From contig JABFSL010000005.1 of assembly GCA_013140605.1 (NCBI GenBank), positions 1-38,442 of the forward strand: 38,442 nucleotides of DNA, written 5' to 3'. Source of the DNA: Anaerolineales bacterium (GTDB lineage Bacteria; Chloroflexota; Anaerolineae; Anaerolineales; Villigracilaceae). Shown here piece by piece: positions 14,928 through 22,360 of this stretch (position 1 is its first letter; the number at the start of each line of letters is the position of its first letter). The notes beneath the pieces were generated by a model, which did not search any database, was not told the DNA's origin, and worked only from the letters and a program-made list of their open reading frames with translations. A program made the position numbers and the translations under genes.

Positions 14928-15496
14928 TGAGCGACTCTCAATCCACTTCAAACACCGATTTGACACTTTCGGCAAAAATAGAGGCGATGCTGTTCGTTTC
15001 AGCCGAGCCTGTGCCTGTTGCCCAGCTTGCCGCTGCGCTGGATATTACTGCTTCGGTGGTGGAGCGCGGACTAAAGGAATTGGACGAATCCCTCTTAACT
15101 CGCGGCTTGCGGTTACAACGAAATGCTGGACGCGTTCAATTGACAACTGCACCCGAACTCGCTGAGCTTGTTGAACTTTTCCTTGGCCTCGAAGCGATCA
15201 CACACCTAAGCCGCGCCGCGCTGGAAACTTTGGCGATCATCGCTTATCAGCAGCCTGTCACTCGTCCGCAGGTGGATTCGATCCGCGGTGTGAATAGTGA
15301 TGGGATGATGAAGAGTTTATTGAGCAAAGGCCTTGTTCAAGAGTCAGGCCGCACTGATGGTCCGGGGCGGCCGATCTTGTATTCTACAACGCCGGAGTTT
15401 TTACAACATTTCGGTTTGAGTTCAATTATCGAATTGCCCCCACTGGCCGCTCCTGTAGAAGTCGATAGCGAACATAATGAATTGTTAAAAGGATAG
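14927..15496 (+). CDS. scpB: Segregation and condensation protein B (ScpB)
   Basis: 189 aa. ScpB forms the kite subunit of the SMC-ScpAB condensin that compacts and segregates the chromosome. Two winged-helix domains are visible: the first starts LSAKIEAMLFVSAEPVPVAQLAAALDI and the second has LSRAALETLAIIAYQQPVTRPQVDSIRGVNSDGMMKSLLSKGLVQESGR, the most diagnostic stretch of the family, ending GRPILYSTTPEFLQHFGL. A GGAG at 14913-14916 stands 10 bases before the ATG. The stop at 15496 is 9 bases before the RluB-type gene, so the two are co-transcribed, an arrangement also common elsewhere. scpA and smc are not in the window. Confidence 0.95.
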   Translation: MSDSQSTSNTDLTLSAKIEAMLFVSAEPVPVAQLAAALDITASVVERGLKELDESLLTRGLRLQRNAGRVQLTTAPELAELVELFLGLEAITHLSRAALETLAIIAYQQPVTRPQVDSIRGVNSDGMMKSLLSKGLVQESGRTDGPGRPILYSTTPEFLQHFGLSSIIELPPLAAPVEVDSEHNELLKG

Positions 15497-15505
15497 TTGG
15501 TTATT

Positions 15506-16411
15506 ATGCAGGAACGCTTACAAAAACTACTTGCTCAAGCTGGATATGGTTCCCGCCGCGATTGTGAAGAATTCATTATTTCAGGTCGTGTGCGTGTGAA
15601 TGGAGAGGTGGCCACTCTCGGTCAAAAAGCTGACCTGTCTGTTGATAAGGTTACGTTGGACGGCAAGGCATTGCCCAAATCGGAATCTTTGACGCTTGTT
15701 TACATTGCACTTTACAAACCGCGAAATGTACTCTCTGCGGCGGAACGCCAGGATGATCGTGAGACTGTCCGTGATTTGATTCCTGTGAAGGGACACTTAT
15801 ATCCCGTTGGCCGTTTGGACTTTGACTCCGAAGGGCTGATCTTAATGACAAACGATGGTGAGTTGACCAATAAATTAACTCACCCAAGGTTTGGACATTT
15901 AAAAGAATATAGTGTTTTAGTTGCACGCCGCCCAGACGAGAAGCAGTTGGATGCATGGCGACGTGGAGTTGTGTTGGAAGACGGTGATAAAACCGCGCCT
16001 GCCGAAGTTCACCTTATTTCTGCGTCTGGCAAAGGCGCTTGGATTCGCGTAATTATGGGCGAAGGGAAAAAGCGTCAGATTCGCGAGGTGGGGAAGCTGT
16101 TAGGCTTGCCTGTTGTTAAGATCATTCGCTTGCGAATAGGCACATTGAAATTAGGCAGCCTCAAACCGCGACAATGGCGGCATTTGACAGAGGATGAAGT
16201 AAAGGAGTTGAAAGGTGAAAAGGGCACGAAGGCTGTAAGCCGCCGCGGTGGCCGAACTCCTGATAAAAAACGGCTTCACCCAACAGATCGGCCAAAACGT
16301 GTTCCCGTTACGAAGTCCCGTGTGCTGGACCGCAGTCGCGGCGAGCGACCCCCTACAAAAGAAAAGACAGAGCGTGGGCGTGAAGACCGTCTACGGACAA
16401 GGCGTCGTTGA
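15506..16411 (+). CDS. rRNA pseudouridine synthase, RsuA/RluB type, with basic C-terminal extension
   Basis: The frame opens at a TTG (15497), but the ATG at 15506 has an AAAGGA at 15488-15493 and starts the family N-terminus MQERLQKLLAQAGYGSRRDCEEFI. This first ~60 residues are the S4 RNA-binding domain. The catalytic domain has LYKPRNVLSA, YPVGRLDFDSEGLILMTNDGEL (catalytic Asp105) and MGEGKKRQIREVGKLLGLPV, typical of RluB/RsuA-class enzymes that isomerise a uridine in rRNA. Residues ~235-301 are a Lys/Arg-rich, low-complexity tail that probably binds RNA. Without a structure I cannot choose between RluB, RluE/F and RsuA. Confidence 0.9.
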   Translation: MQERLQKLLAQAGYGSRRDCEEFIISGRVRVNGEVATLGQKADLSVDKVTLDGKALPKSESLTLVYIALYKPRNVLSAAERQDDRETVRDLIPVKGHLYPVGRLDFDSEGLILMTNDGELTNKLTHPRFGHLKEYSVLVARRPDEKQLDAWRRGVVLEDGDKTAPAEVHLISASGKGAWIRVIMGEGKKRQIREVGKLLGLPVVKIIRLRIGTLKLGSLKPRQWRHLTEDEVKELKGEKGTKAVSRRGGRTPDKKRLHPTDRPKRVPVTKSRVLDRSRGERPPTKEKTERGREDRLRTRRR

Positions 16412-16421
16412 TATGAAAATG

Positions 16422-16460
16422 AAATCCGCTGCTTGAAACAAGCAGCGGATTTTTGTTATT
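16422..16460. terminator. Intrinsic terminator between convergent genes
   Basis: A perfect 14-bp hairpin (16422-16435 and 16439-16452, AAA loop) followed by TTTTGTTATT on the plus strand. The left side is preceded by A-rich sequence, so it may also serve the minus-strand gene ending at 16475. Confidence 0.85.
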
Positions 16461-16474
16461 GTTCTTGTGAGAGA

Positions 16475-17116
16475 TTAACTCTGTCGGATATCCCAGAATT
16501 TCTTCACGAATTTCGTCAAGGCTTTTTGAACGTTGTCTTTTTTGACGCCCGCTATTTTGAATGTGAGAATCTTTGTGCTTGGATCGGTTCCGGAGAATTG
16601 GCCGAAGGAAATAAAGTTGCCGCCTTCATCTGCAACCGCTTTTGTGATCGCTGCCAGTTGACCGGGATGGTCTTCAATTTCAGCAGTAACCCTAATTCCC
16701 TTTGTGCGCGCGCCCATCAATTCAAGGAAGATTTTGAACAGATCAGTCTCTGTGATCATGCCCACAACTTTGCCTGAACGAACCACAGGCATGCCGCCAA
16801 TTTTGGAATCAGCCATGATGCGGGCGGCTTCTTCAATGGGAGTGTCAATATCAATGGTCTTGACCTTTTTGCTCATGACCTGTTTAACAGTCACTTTGCT
16901 GATCAGGTAGTTCATTTCCCAGACGCTCAAACTGGTGACGGGTGAGGGGGATGCATTAAGTAAATCTCGTTCAGAGACGATGCCGACCAGCTTGCCGTCT
17001 TTAATGACCGGGGCGCGGCGGATGTGTTCTTTTTTGAACATCACCAGCGCGTCATGAATGGGGACTTCGGGTGATACTGCGATAACGGGGTGAGACATTC
17101 TTTCACCGACAAACAT
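16475..17116 (-). CDS. CBS-pair and ACT domain protein (AcuB-like)
   Basis: The frame extends further, but the ATG at 17116 has a TGGAGGT ribosome site 4 bases upstream (213 aa). Residues ~1-60 and ~70-130 are two CBS motifs (VGERMSHPVIAVSPEVPIHDAL...VGIVSERDLL and VKQVMSKKVKTIDIDTPIEEAA...VGMITETDLF), which bind adenosyl ligands. Residues ~140-213 form an ACT domain (IRVTAEIEDHPGQLAAITKAVADEGGN), a small-ligand sensor. This architecture occurs in AcuB-type proteins of acetoin and amino-acid metabolism. No enzyme domain is attached, so a regulatory role is likely; the partner is not in the window. Confidence 0.85.
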   Translation of the reverse strand: MFVGERMSHPVIAVSPEVPIHDALVMFKKEHIRRAPVIKDGKLVGIVSERDLLNASPSPVTSLSVWEMNYLISKVTVKQVMSKKVKTIDIDTPIEEAARIMADSKIGGMPVVRSGKVVGMITETDLFKIFLELMGARTKGIRVTAEIEDHPGQLAAITKAVADEGGNFISFGQFSGTDPSTKILTFKIAGVKKDNVQKALTKFVKKFWDIRQS

Positions 17117-17179
17117 TTTTACCTCCAATAGGTTAACCAAACAGGAAAATCTCTTGTTCGTGAAAATTTATACAAACAG

Positions 17180-17185
17180 ATTATA
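17180..17185 (-). promoter_or_regulatory. -10 box upstream of the CBS-ACT gene
   Basis: Perfect TATAAT on the minus strand, 64 bases before the ATG at 17116. A weak GACTTT-like -35 lies further upstream. The rest of the 17117-17250 gap shows nothing else. Confidence 0.4.
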
Positions 17186-17250
17186 AGCGGGTTTAAATAA
17201 AAGAAAGTCACGAAATTGGAGTGAATAAGGTCATATTATAAGAAATCAAA

Positions 17251-17288
17251 AGCGCATTGTTTAGCTGTACTCAGCTAAACAATGCGCT
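17251..17288 (-). terminator. Intrinsic terminator of the dipeptidase gene
   Basis: A perfect 17-bp inverted repeat (17251-17267 and 17272-17288, loop TACT). On the minus strand it is followed by TTTTGATTTC, 12 bases after the stop of the gene ending at 17300. Confidence 0.85.
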
Positions 17289-17299
17289 CGATCACTTTA

Positions 17300-18658
17300 T
17301 TATTTCGCGAATTCCTTTATAACACGCGCCATATGCTGCGCATGTTTGAGATACAAGTCTAGGCGAATGTTTTCATTGGGAGCATGTGCGCGTGTATCAG
17401 GGTAGCCATGTCCCATCGTCGCAACGGGCAGGCCCAGGTCATGTACGAACGGGTAGTTGGGGCCAGAACCGCCGATCATTGGGACAATCTCCATTGGCGA
17501 TTCAAAAACCTCCTCAGCAGTATCCACAACGATCTTTATGAATGGGTCGTCGGGATCTGTGCGTGCTGCGGGTTCGCCTCCAAGAAGCGTAACCTGTATA
17601 TCGCTGAAGCCTTCATTATCCAGATGGAGGCGAAGTTTCGCGACAATATCCTCAGGTTTCTGGCCGGGCACGAGGCGGAAATCCACTTTTGCTGAAGCGA
17701 ATGCAGGCTGAACCGTCTTCGATCCGGGACCCTGATATCCGCTGGTAAGCCCGCAAATCGTGCAGGTGGGCGTGAAAACCTCCTCCATTTTTAGATCGGT
17801 GCCGCCTTTCAAGCCCTTGATAAATTCTTTCACCCCAAATTGCTTTTTGTAAACTTCGGCAACATCGGGAAGCGCATTCATCAACTCACGATCTCGGGCG
17901 GATGGAGGAACAATATTATCGTAAAAGCCTGGGATGCGGATCCGCTCATCCGGCCCTTTGAGGCTGTTCAGTGCCCAAACGAGACGCCACGCCGCGTTGG
18001 GGAAGATACTGCCACCCAAACCCGAATGCACATCTGTCCCAAGCGATTCGACACTTAATTCAACATAGCAAATTCCGCGCAGACCGAGATATTGCATTGG
18101 GACTTCGCGATGATCCACGCCGCCGAATTCCCAAATGCAGGCGTCAGCCTTAAGGAGTTCCAGGTTTTCTTTGATGAAACCGTGGAGGTGAACACTGCTT
18201 GTTTCCTCTTCACCTTCGATGATAAATTTTATATTGCATGGCAGTTCACCGTCGGTGTCCAGAATTGCGTCGATCGCAAACAAGCGCGCGGTGAGATGAC
18301 TTTTGTCGTCGCTGACTCCGCGGCCATAGAGTTTATCTCCGCGCAGACTTGGCTCAAATGGAGGAGACTCCCATAATTCCAATGGTTCAGGCGGCTGAAC
18401 ATCATAATGATTATAGATAAGCAGGGTCTTGTCGCTTTTGCCTTTTCGTTCAGCATACACGACTGGCGCGCCTTCTGTTTCCATGACTCTGGCTTTGAAG
18501 CCGCGCACCATAAGCATTTCCTTTACGAGTTGCGCGCACTCTTTCAATCCTATATTTTGTGCGCTGATGCTTGGCTGGGCTACATAAGTCGAAAGTTCGG
18601 AAATGCTTTTATTGAAATTCTTGTAGAGATATGAGTCTATCTTTTTGAAGTCATCCAT
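17300..18658 (-). CDS. M20-family dipeptidase / metallopeptidase
   Basis: The ATG at 18658 has an AAGGAG site 6-7 bases upstream; the longer open frame (to 18790) runs into the neighbouring gene and lacks such a site. The 452-aa protein has the M20 metal-site series: IYNHYDVQPP (His84 with Asp86), YGRGVSDDKS (bridging Asp117) and IIEGEEETSS (catalytic Glu150 and metal ligand Glu151), then SGPNYPFVHDLGLP with a final MGHGYP His. A dimerisation lid domain separates the halves. The family cleaves dipeptides or N-acyl amino acids, usually with zinc; it resembles M20 dipeptidases rather than ArgE. Cytoplasmic, no signal peptide. Confidence 0.92.
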   Translation of the reverse strand: MDDFKKIDSYLYKNFNKSISELSTYVAQPSISAQNIGLKECAQLVKEMLMVRGFKARVMETEGAPVVYAERKGKSDKTLLIYNHYDVQPPEPLELWESPPFEPSLRGDKLYGRGVSDDKSHLTARLFAIDAILDTDGELPCNIKFIIEGEEETSSVHLHGFIKENLELLKADACIWEFGGVDHREVPMQYLGLRGICYVELSVESLGTDVHSGLGGSIFPNAAWRLVWALNSLKGPDERIRIPGFYDNIVPPSARDRELMNALPDVAEVYKKQFGVKEFIKGLKGGTDLKMEEVFTPTCTICGLTSGYQGPGSKTVQPAFASAKVDFRLVPGQKPEDIVAKLRLHLDNEGFSDIQVTLLGGEPAARTDPDDPFIKIVVDTAEEVFESPMEIVPMIGGSGPNYPFVHDLGLPVATMGHGYPDTRAHAPNENIRLDLYLKHAQHMARVIKEFAK

Positions 18659-18687
18659 AATGCTCTCCTTGATCGAAGTGGACTTTA

Positions 18688-19314
18688 TTAAAATAAATTT
18701 ACGATCCAATCTATCGAATACGCGCCCGCAAACGCGAACATTCCCATTTTGATGATCTGTCCGATCCAGCAGAAAAACAGGAATTTCCAAACTGGAATTT
18801 TTGCGACCCCGGCGGCGATCCCTGCCAGATCAAAGAACGGGTTGGGAATCGCAGAGAGCACAAGAATTGCCCATGCTCCATATTTTTGCACCCAGGGTAA
18901 CACGCGATTGTATGCCTTTGAGTTTTCTACAATGGCCTGACCGCTGAAGCCTGCCAGATAACCGGACAATTCACCGATGGCGCCGCCTGTCCCTGCTGCA
19001 AGCGCGACCAAAAAAGGATTGAAAATATTACCCATCGCGAACACAACCGCCACCCCGGGTGCTGGGATGATCACTGTGGCATTCGCCATCAGCATGACCA
19101 GGAAGATGCCGGGGTATCCGTATTGTGCAAAATCCTCTACGCGGTCACGAATACTGAAAATATAGACAGTAATTCCAATGACCACAGCCAGCGCCAGCAT
19201 CCGCAAAAGCAAAACGCCAATCCCCGATTTTTTTTGTTCTTGAATTGGCGTTCCTGCTATATTTGCGGCGCGTGGTTTTACATTCTGCCGTTTAGTTTTC
19301 TTCGATGGTGACAC
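18688..19314 (-). CDS. VTT (DedA/YqaA-like) small membrane protein
   Basis: 208 aa from a GTG at 19314 that overlaps the cyclophilin gene by 23 bases; the real start may be downstream. A basic N-terminus is followed by five to six hydrophobic segments. The VTT signature is visible in [45 protein letters not shown] and [26 protein letters not shown]; the [12 protein letters not shown] re-entrant motif is typical of the YqaA branch. Relatives are implicated in phospholipid scrambling or membrane homeostasis. It follows the cyclophilin gene and precedes the dipeptidase by 29 bases, so they are probably co-transcribed. Confidence 0.85.
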   Translation of the reverse strand: MSPSKKTKRQNVKPRAANIAGTPIQEQKKSGIGVLLLRMLALAVVIGITVYIFSIRDRVEDFAQYGYPGIFLVMLMANATVIIPAPGVAVVFAMGNIFNPFLVALAAGTGGAIGELSGYLAGFSGQAIVENSKAYNRVLPWVQKYGAWAILVLSAIPNPFFDLAGIAAGVAKIPVWKFLFFCWIGQIIKMGMFAFAGAYSIDWIVNLF

Positions 19315-19801
19315 GGATGATCTTTACTGCCGGCGCATTGACATTGCCCGGGTCACGTGCGGGAATGGACATGAGCACATCCAGTCCTTCCACAACCTGA
19401 CCAAAGACAGTGTGCTTGCCATTTAAGTGCGGCGTGGGTCCGTGGGTGATGAAGAACTGCGAACCATTGGTGCCGGGGCCAGCATTTGCCATCGAGAGAA
19501 TGCCCTGCTTATCATGTTTCAAGCTGGAATTAAATTCATCGCCAAATTTATAACCGGGGCCGCCTCTGCCGGTGCCGGTCGGGTCGCCGCCTTGCACCAT
19601 AAAATTATCAATGACACGATGAAAGATGACGCCATCGTAATAGCCCTCGCGCGAAAGAAAAACAAAGTTGTTGACGGTCATTGGGGTTTTGTCTGCAAAT
19701 AGTTCAATGACCATTGTGCCTTTGTCTGTTTCCATGCGGGCCTTGTATTGCTTCTTCGGGTCGATCTGCATTTCAGGTGGTTTAGTCCATTGCTTTGCCA
19801 T
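19292..19801 (-). CDS. Cyclophilin-type peptidyl-prolyl cis-trans isomerase
   Basis: 169 aa. It catalyses proline cis/trans isomerisation in protein folding. Sequence shows the cyclophilin core: [47 protein letters not shown] (catalytic Arg and Phe in FHRVI, Gln/Gly in [11 protein letters not shown]), then [16 protein letters not shown] and [12 protein letters not shown]. This is the short, tryptophan-less-site bacterial type. No signal peptide, so cytoplasmic. An AAAGGAG lies upstream of the ATG at 19801. Size is slightly shorter than average. Confidence 0.95.
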   Translation of the reverse strand: MAKQWTKPPEMQIDPKKQYKARMETDKGTMVIELFADKTPMTVNNFVFLSREGYYDGVIFHRVIDNFMVQGGDPTGTGRGGPGYKFGDEFNSSLKHDKQGILSMANAGPGTNGSQFFITHGPTPHLNGKHTVFGQVVEGLDVLMSIPARDPGNVNAPAVKIIRVTIEEN

Positions 19802-19833
19802 TCAAAAATCTCCTTTGGTAAATTTCATGATGT

Positions 19834-20457
19834 TTATTTTAACAATGATTCAATTCTTGCAACAACCATATCCAGCGCGGCGGTATTGAAGCCGCCCTCT
19901 GGGATGATGATGTCTGCGTACCGTTTTGAGGGTTCAACAAATTCGAGATGCATGGGGCGTACTGTGGCTTGATATTGTTTGATGACAGATTCGGTTGTGC
20001 GTCCCCGCTCTGTAATATCGCGATGTAATCGGCGAATGAAGCGCAGGTCCGAGTCGGTATCTACAAAAATCTTAATATCAAATAATTTTCGCAGGTCAGG
20101 TTCGGCAAAAATTAAAATTCCCTCGACCAAAATGACTCCGCGCGGTGCAACTGAAAATGTCTCGGCGGTGCGTCTATGGGTGGAGAAATCGTAGATCGGG
20201 ACTTCAGCAGCTTTCAGCTCCCGCAATGATTCGACATGCTTGATCAGTAATTCAGTTTCAAGAGAGTGGGGGTGGTCGAAGTTTACGTCCGCGCGCAGGG
20301 TCGGGGGTAGTCCGCTCAGGTCTTTGTAGTACGAGTCGTGTTGTAGATATGCGATTCTATCCGCGCCAACACGGTTGAGAATTTCCTGGGCCACAGTCGT
20401 TTTGCCTGAACCGGATCCGCCTGCGATGCCGATCACCAGTGGAGTGTTATGACTCAT
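19834..20457 (-). CDS. udk: Uridine kinase
   Basis: 207 aa, usual size. It phosphorylates uridine and cytidine to UMP/CMP with ATP or GTP in pyrimidine salvage. Walker A GIAGGSGSGKTTVA at residues ~9-22, YLQHDSYYKDLSGLPP (nucleoside-binding), VNFDHPHSLETELL, YDFSTHRR and VILVEGILIF (Walker B-like), then the lid RFIRRLHRDITERGRT. The minus-strand -10 TATAAT (20470-20465) ends 7 bases before the ATG at 20457, so the message may be leaderless. It is 33 bases ahead of the cyclophilin gene. Confidence 0.93.
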   Translation of the reverse strand: MSHNTPLVIGIAGGSGSGKTTVAQEILNRVGADRIAYLQHDSYYKDLSGLPPTLRADVNFDHPHSLETELLIKHVESLRELKAAEVPIYDFSTHRRTAETFSVAPRGVILVEGILIFAEPDLRKLFDIKIFVDTDSDLRFIRRLHRDITERGRTTESVIKQYQATVRPMHLEFVEPSKRYADIIIPEGGFNTAALDMVVARIESLLK

Positions 20458-20464
20458 ATATATA

Positions 20465-20470
20465 ATTATA
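20465..20470 (-). promoter_or_regulatory. -10 box of udk
   Basis: Perfect TATAAT on the minus strand. The start codon at 20457 falls where transcription is expected to begin. Confidence 0.5.
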
Positions 20471-20484
20471 GCCCATGACAGGCA

Positions 20485-20516
20485 AAACCGGCTCCAAGCG
20501 GACCTGGAACCGGTTT
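20485..20516 (-). terminator. Hairpin after the thioredoxin-DUF2892 gene, probable terminator
   Basis: A 12-bp stem with one mismatch (20485-20496 and 20505-20516). On the minus strand it is followed by only a short T tract (TTTT within GGTTTTGCC), so termination may be partial. Confidence 0.5.
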
Positions 20517-20532
20517 CAGTCTCGAGGGAATT

Positions 20533-21033
20533 TTATTTGCGCTTCAGCATTCCCGTCAACGCTGACCACAGCGGACAGCGATCATAGATGCCCATGAAGA
20601 TCAGGATTCCACCGATCCCGGCCACAAGCCAGTTACTGGTGGATATGCCGATCATGATAATGGCTGTTCCCGCGCCAAGCCTTAACATACGATCAAATGG
20701 AGTAAGCGGAACTTTTACTTCCCTGCCTTCAGCCAAAGCCTCAAACATGGAACGATAGTTTTTTTCTGTCTGTGCGCCGGTGACGCGACCAACCTCTTTC
20801 CCGTTTTTGAATGTGATCACGGTTGGGATGCCAAAAACACGAAACTGTTCAAGCACCTCACGCGAAACGTCAGCGTTGATCGGCATGAAATCAACTTTAT
20901 CCACGTATTCTTTTGCGAGCTTGTCGAGGATCGGTTTTGTCATCATGCACGGCCCGCACCAGGTTGCCCAAAAATCAATGATGACCGGCTTGTTTGCTTC
21001 TGAGATTTTTTGTTGAAATTCTATTTTGTTCAT
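20533..21033 (-). CDS. Thioredoxin fused to a DUF2892 membrane domain
   Basis: 166 aa. Residues ~1-105 are a thioredoxin fold with the active-site WATWCGPC (Cys26, Cys29), cis-proline FGIPTVITFKNGKEVGR. Residues ~113-166 hold two hydrophobic segments of the DUF2892 (YgaP transmembrane) type with GAGTAIIMIG, GGILIFMGIYDRCPLW and Cys153 in the conserved CPL motif. The fusion should tether a thiol-disulfide exchange domain to the inner membrane. The N-terminal redox site faces the cytoplasm because there is no signal peptide. Neighbour: a stand-alone DUF2892 protein directly upstream. Substrate unknown; sulfur or persulfide handling is inferred by analogy with YgaP (rhodanese-DUF2892). Confidence 0.85.
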   Translation of the reverse strand: MNKIEFQQKISEANKPVIIDFWATWCGPCMMTKPILDKLAKEYVDKVDFMPINADVSREVLEQFRVFGIPTVITFKNGKEVGRVTGAQTEKNYRSMFEALAEGREVKVPLTPFDRMLRLGAGTAIIMIGISTSNWLVAGIGGILIFMGIYDRCPLWSALTGMLKRK

Positions 21034-21045
21034 GGCTAAACATTA

Positions 21046-21073
21046 CAGAGCGGATGATCTCTCATCCGCTCTG
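21046..21073 (-). promoter_or_regulatory. Hairpin in the leader of the thioredoxin-DUF2892 gene
   Basis: A perfect 12-bp stem (21046-21057 and 21062-21073, TCTC loop) lies between the DUF2892 gene (end 21097) and the thioredoxin start at 21033. The T tract after it is poor, so an attenuator, RNA-stability element or weak terminator is possible. Confidence 0.55.
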
Positions 21074-21096
21074 CTCCTTATGATTTGTAATAATCT

Positions 21097-21294
21097 TTAT
21101 TTGTAGGTACTGAACTTGAAAGGCGCATACAACGGGCAGAAGGCAATCACGGCAGTGAGCAGGAATACTGCGCCGAGAACCACGAGCACGATACCCAGTG
21201 TGCCGGTCACGATTCCGCCAAAATATAAATAGGCGAATAATACGGCAAGAACCACGCGGACGATACGATCGGTATTGGACATATTGCGTTTCAT
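21097..21294 (-). CDS. DUF2892-family small membrane protein
   Basis: 65 aa, with AAAGGAG about 7 bases before the ATG at 21294. It has two hydrophobic segments (VVLAVLFAYLYFGGIVTG and LGIVLVVLGAVFLLTAVIAF) and the family CPLY motif, like the C-terminal domain of the thioredoxin fusion next to it. Proteins of this family (YgaP C-terminus) are membrane-bound partners of rhodanese or thiol proteins. It lies between the Crp/Fnr gene (ends 21368) and the thioredoxin fusion gene, suggesting a linked thiol or sulfur function. Confidence 0.85.
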   Translation of the reverse strand: MKRNMSNTDRIVRVVLAVLFAYLYFGGIVTGTLGIVLVVLGAVFLLTAVIAFCPLYAPFKFSTYK

Positions 21295-21358
21295 TGAAAA
21301 TCTCCTTTGGTTGATTGGTTTGATGTCCCCAGTATAGGAGGTAGTTCAATTCCTGTCG

Positions 21359-21371
21359 GTGACAAAGTCAC
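21359..21371. repeat. Small palindrome at the end of the Crp/Fnr gene
   Basis: GTGAC-AAA-GTCAC, 5-bp arms around a 3-base centre. It overlaps the Crp/Fnr stop codon and lies 65 bases upstream of the DUF2892 start. It shares the GTGAC core with the repeat at 22095-22136, so it is a possible operator. Confidence 0.3.
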
Positions 21372-22042
21372 ACAAGCGAACGTGATTTCAACAACTCAAA
21401 ATCCAATACTTCGACCGTGCCTCGCCCGGAGCGGATGCTTCCTTCGCTGACGAAATCTTCTATCAAGCGGCTGACGACTTCACGCGAACTTCCCAATTCG
21501 GCTGCGATCTCCTGATGAGTGGTTTTCATTGGGTTCTGGATTTTGGCTTGATCCAACAACAACGAAGCCACACGGCTGTCCATGCGGCGGAAGGCTACTT
21601 CCTCCACGATTGCCATCACGGTCGAGAGTCTTTGCGAGAATAGGTCAAAGACGAACTCACGCCACAGATCGTAACGCCGTACCCAGTCGCGGAAAGAATC
21701 GGCAGGGATCATGACCGCTTCTGCATCTTGTTCAACTGTTGCGATGGCAGGGAATGTTTTCTGGCTTAATATGGCGTTGGCGGTCAGAATGCAGGACGCG
21801 CCATTTCCAAAACGATATAAGGTGATTTCACGGCCAGTCTCGCCGATCTTGTAAACGCGGACAACACCAGAGATCAATAATGCAATCGCCTCCACGCGGT
21901 CGCCTTCGAGGAATACATCATGGCCCGCGGAGATGCGCGCGAAAAAAGCGGCCTGTTGGAATTCGCGCACGAACGAAGCGTCAGCTTGTTTAAGGATGGG
22001 CAGGGATCGGGCAAGCAGGTTGAATTGAGCAGTATCGATCAT
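21368..22042 (-). CDS. Crp/Fnr-family transcriptional regulator
   Basis: The frame opens further upstream, but the ATG at 22042 has AAGGGA about 10 bases before it and starts the family N-terminus (224 aa). Residues ~20-125 are the cNMP-binding-like beta roll (GHDVFLEGDRVEAIALLISGVVRVYK) and ~130-150 the dimer helix. Residues ~165-205 are the winged helix with THQEIAAELGSSREVVSRLIEDF as recognition helix. Only one cysteine is present, so it is not a 4Fe-4S FNR. The usual phosphate-binding Arg of Crp is not evident, so the effector is unknown. DUF2892 and thioredoxin genes follow downstream, and it may control them. Confidence 0.9.
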   Translation of the reverse strand: MIDTAQFNLLARSLPILKQADASFVREFQQAAFFARISAGHDVFLEGDRVEAIALLISGVVRVYKIGETGREITLYRFGNGASCILTANAILSQKTFPAIATVEQDAEAVMIPADSFRDWVRRYDLWREFVFDLFSQRLSTVMAIVEEVAFRRMDSRVASLLLDQAKIQNPMKTTHQEIAAELGSSREVVSRLIEDFVSEGSIRSGRGTVEVLDFELLKSRSLV

Positions 22043-22085
22043 AATTAGGTTTTCCCTTCGGTTTATTTTACCCGATGAGCAAAGC

Positions 22086-22136
22086 GGTGGAGAAACAGTC
22101 ACCTCCACCCACAAGGTACTCCGCTAAGGTGACTGT
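22086..22136 (-). promoter_or_regulatory. Overlapping inverted repeats in the Crp/Fnr leader
   Basis: Two alternative hairpins share sequence: ACAGTCACCT at 22095-22104 pairs with AGGTGACTGT at 22127-22136 (10 bp, 22-base loop), while GGTGGAG at 22086-22092 pairs with CTCCACC at 22103-22109. They are mutually exclusive. The region lies 44-95 bases upstream of the start codon at 22042. It could be a regulatory leader, an operator or a small dispersed repeat. Confidence 0.55.
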
Positions 22137-22277
22137 CATTTTAGTTCTCCAAAGATTCGTAACATTTTCCCAAAATGGCATCCAACGCTCTGCTTAATCA
22201 TTTATGAGGTTTTATTAGAAAATCAATGTATAAAAGAAATTAGGGAGGAAAATCATATTTTTAGCATGTAATATGAG

Positions 22278-22286
22278 TGCTATACT
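22278..22286 (+). promoter_or_regulatory. Extended -10 promoter of the hybrid kinase gene
   Basis: TGC followed by TATACT at 22281-22286, 75 bases before the ATG at 22361. The -35 region is only T-rich. The rest of the 22137-22277 gap is A/T-rich with no ORF or RNA gene recognised. Confidence 0.4.
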
Positions 22287-22360
22287 CGCATTAATAAATT
22301 ATCCTGTTTTGCGGAGTGCCTTCAAGTCTGTTGAATGCACCGTCATTTATGGAGTAATGA

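Noticed and set aside
20458-20532. Small RNA or riboswitch upstream of udk
   Set aside because: The hairpin is explained as the end of the thioredoxin-fusion transcript and the -10 box of udk; nothing else is conserved in it.
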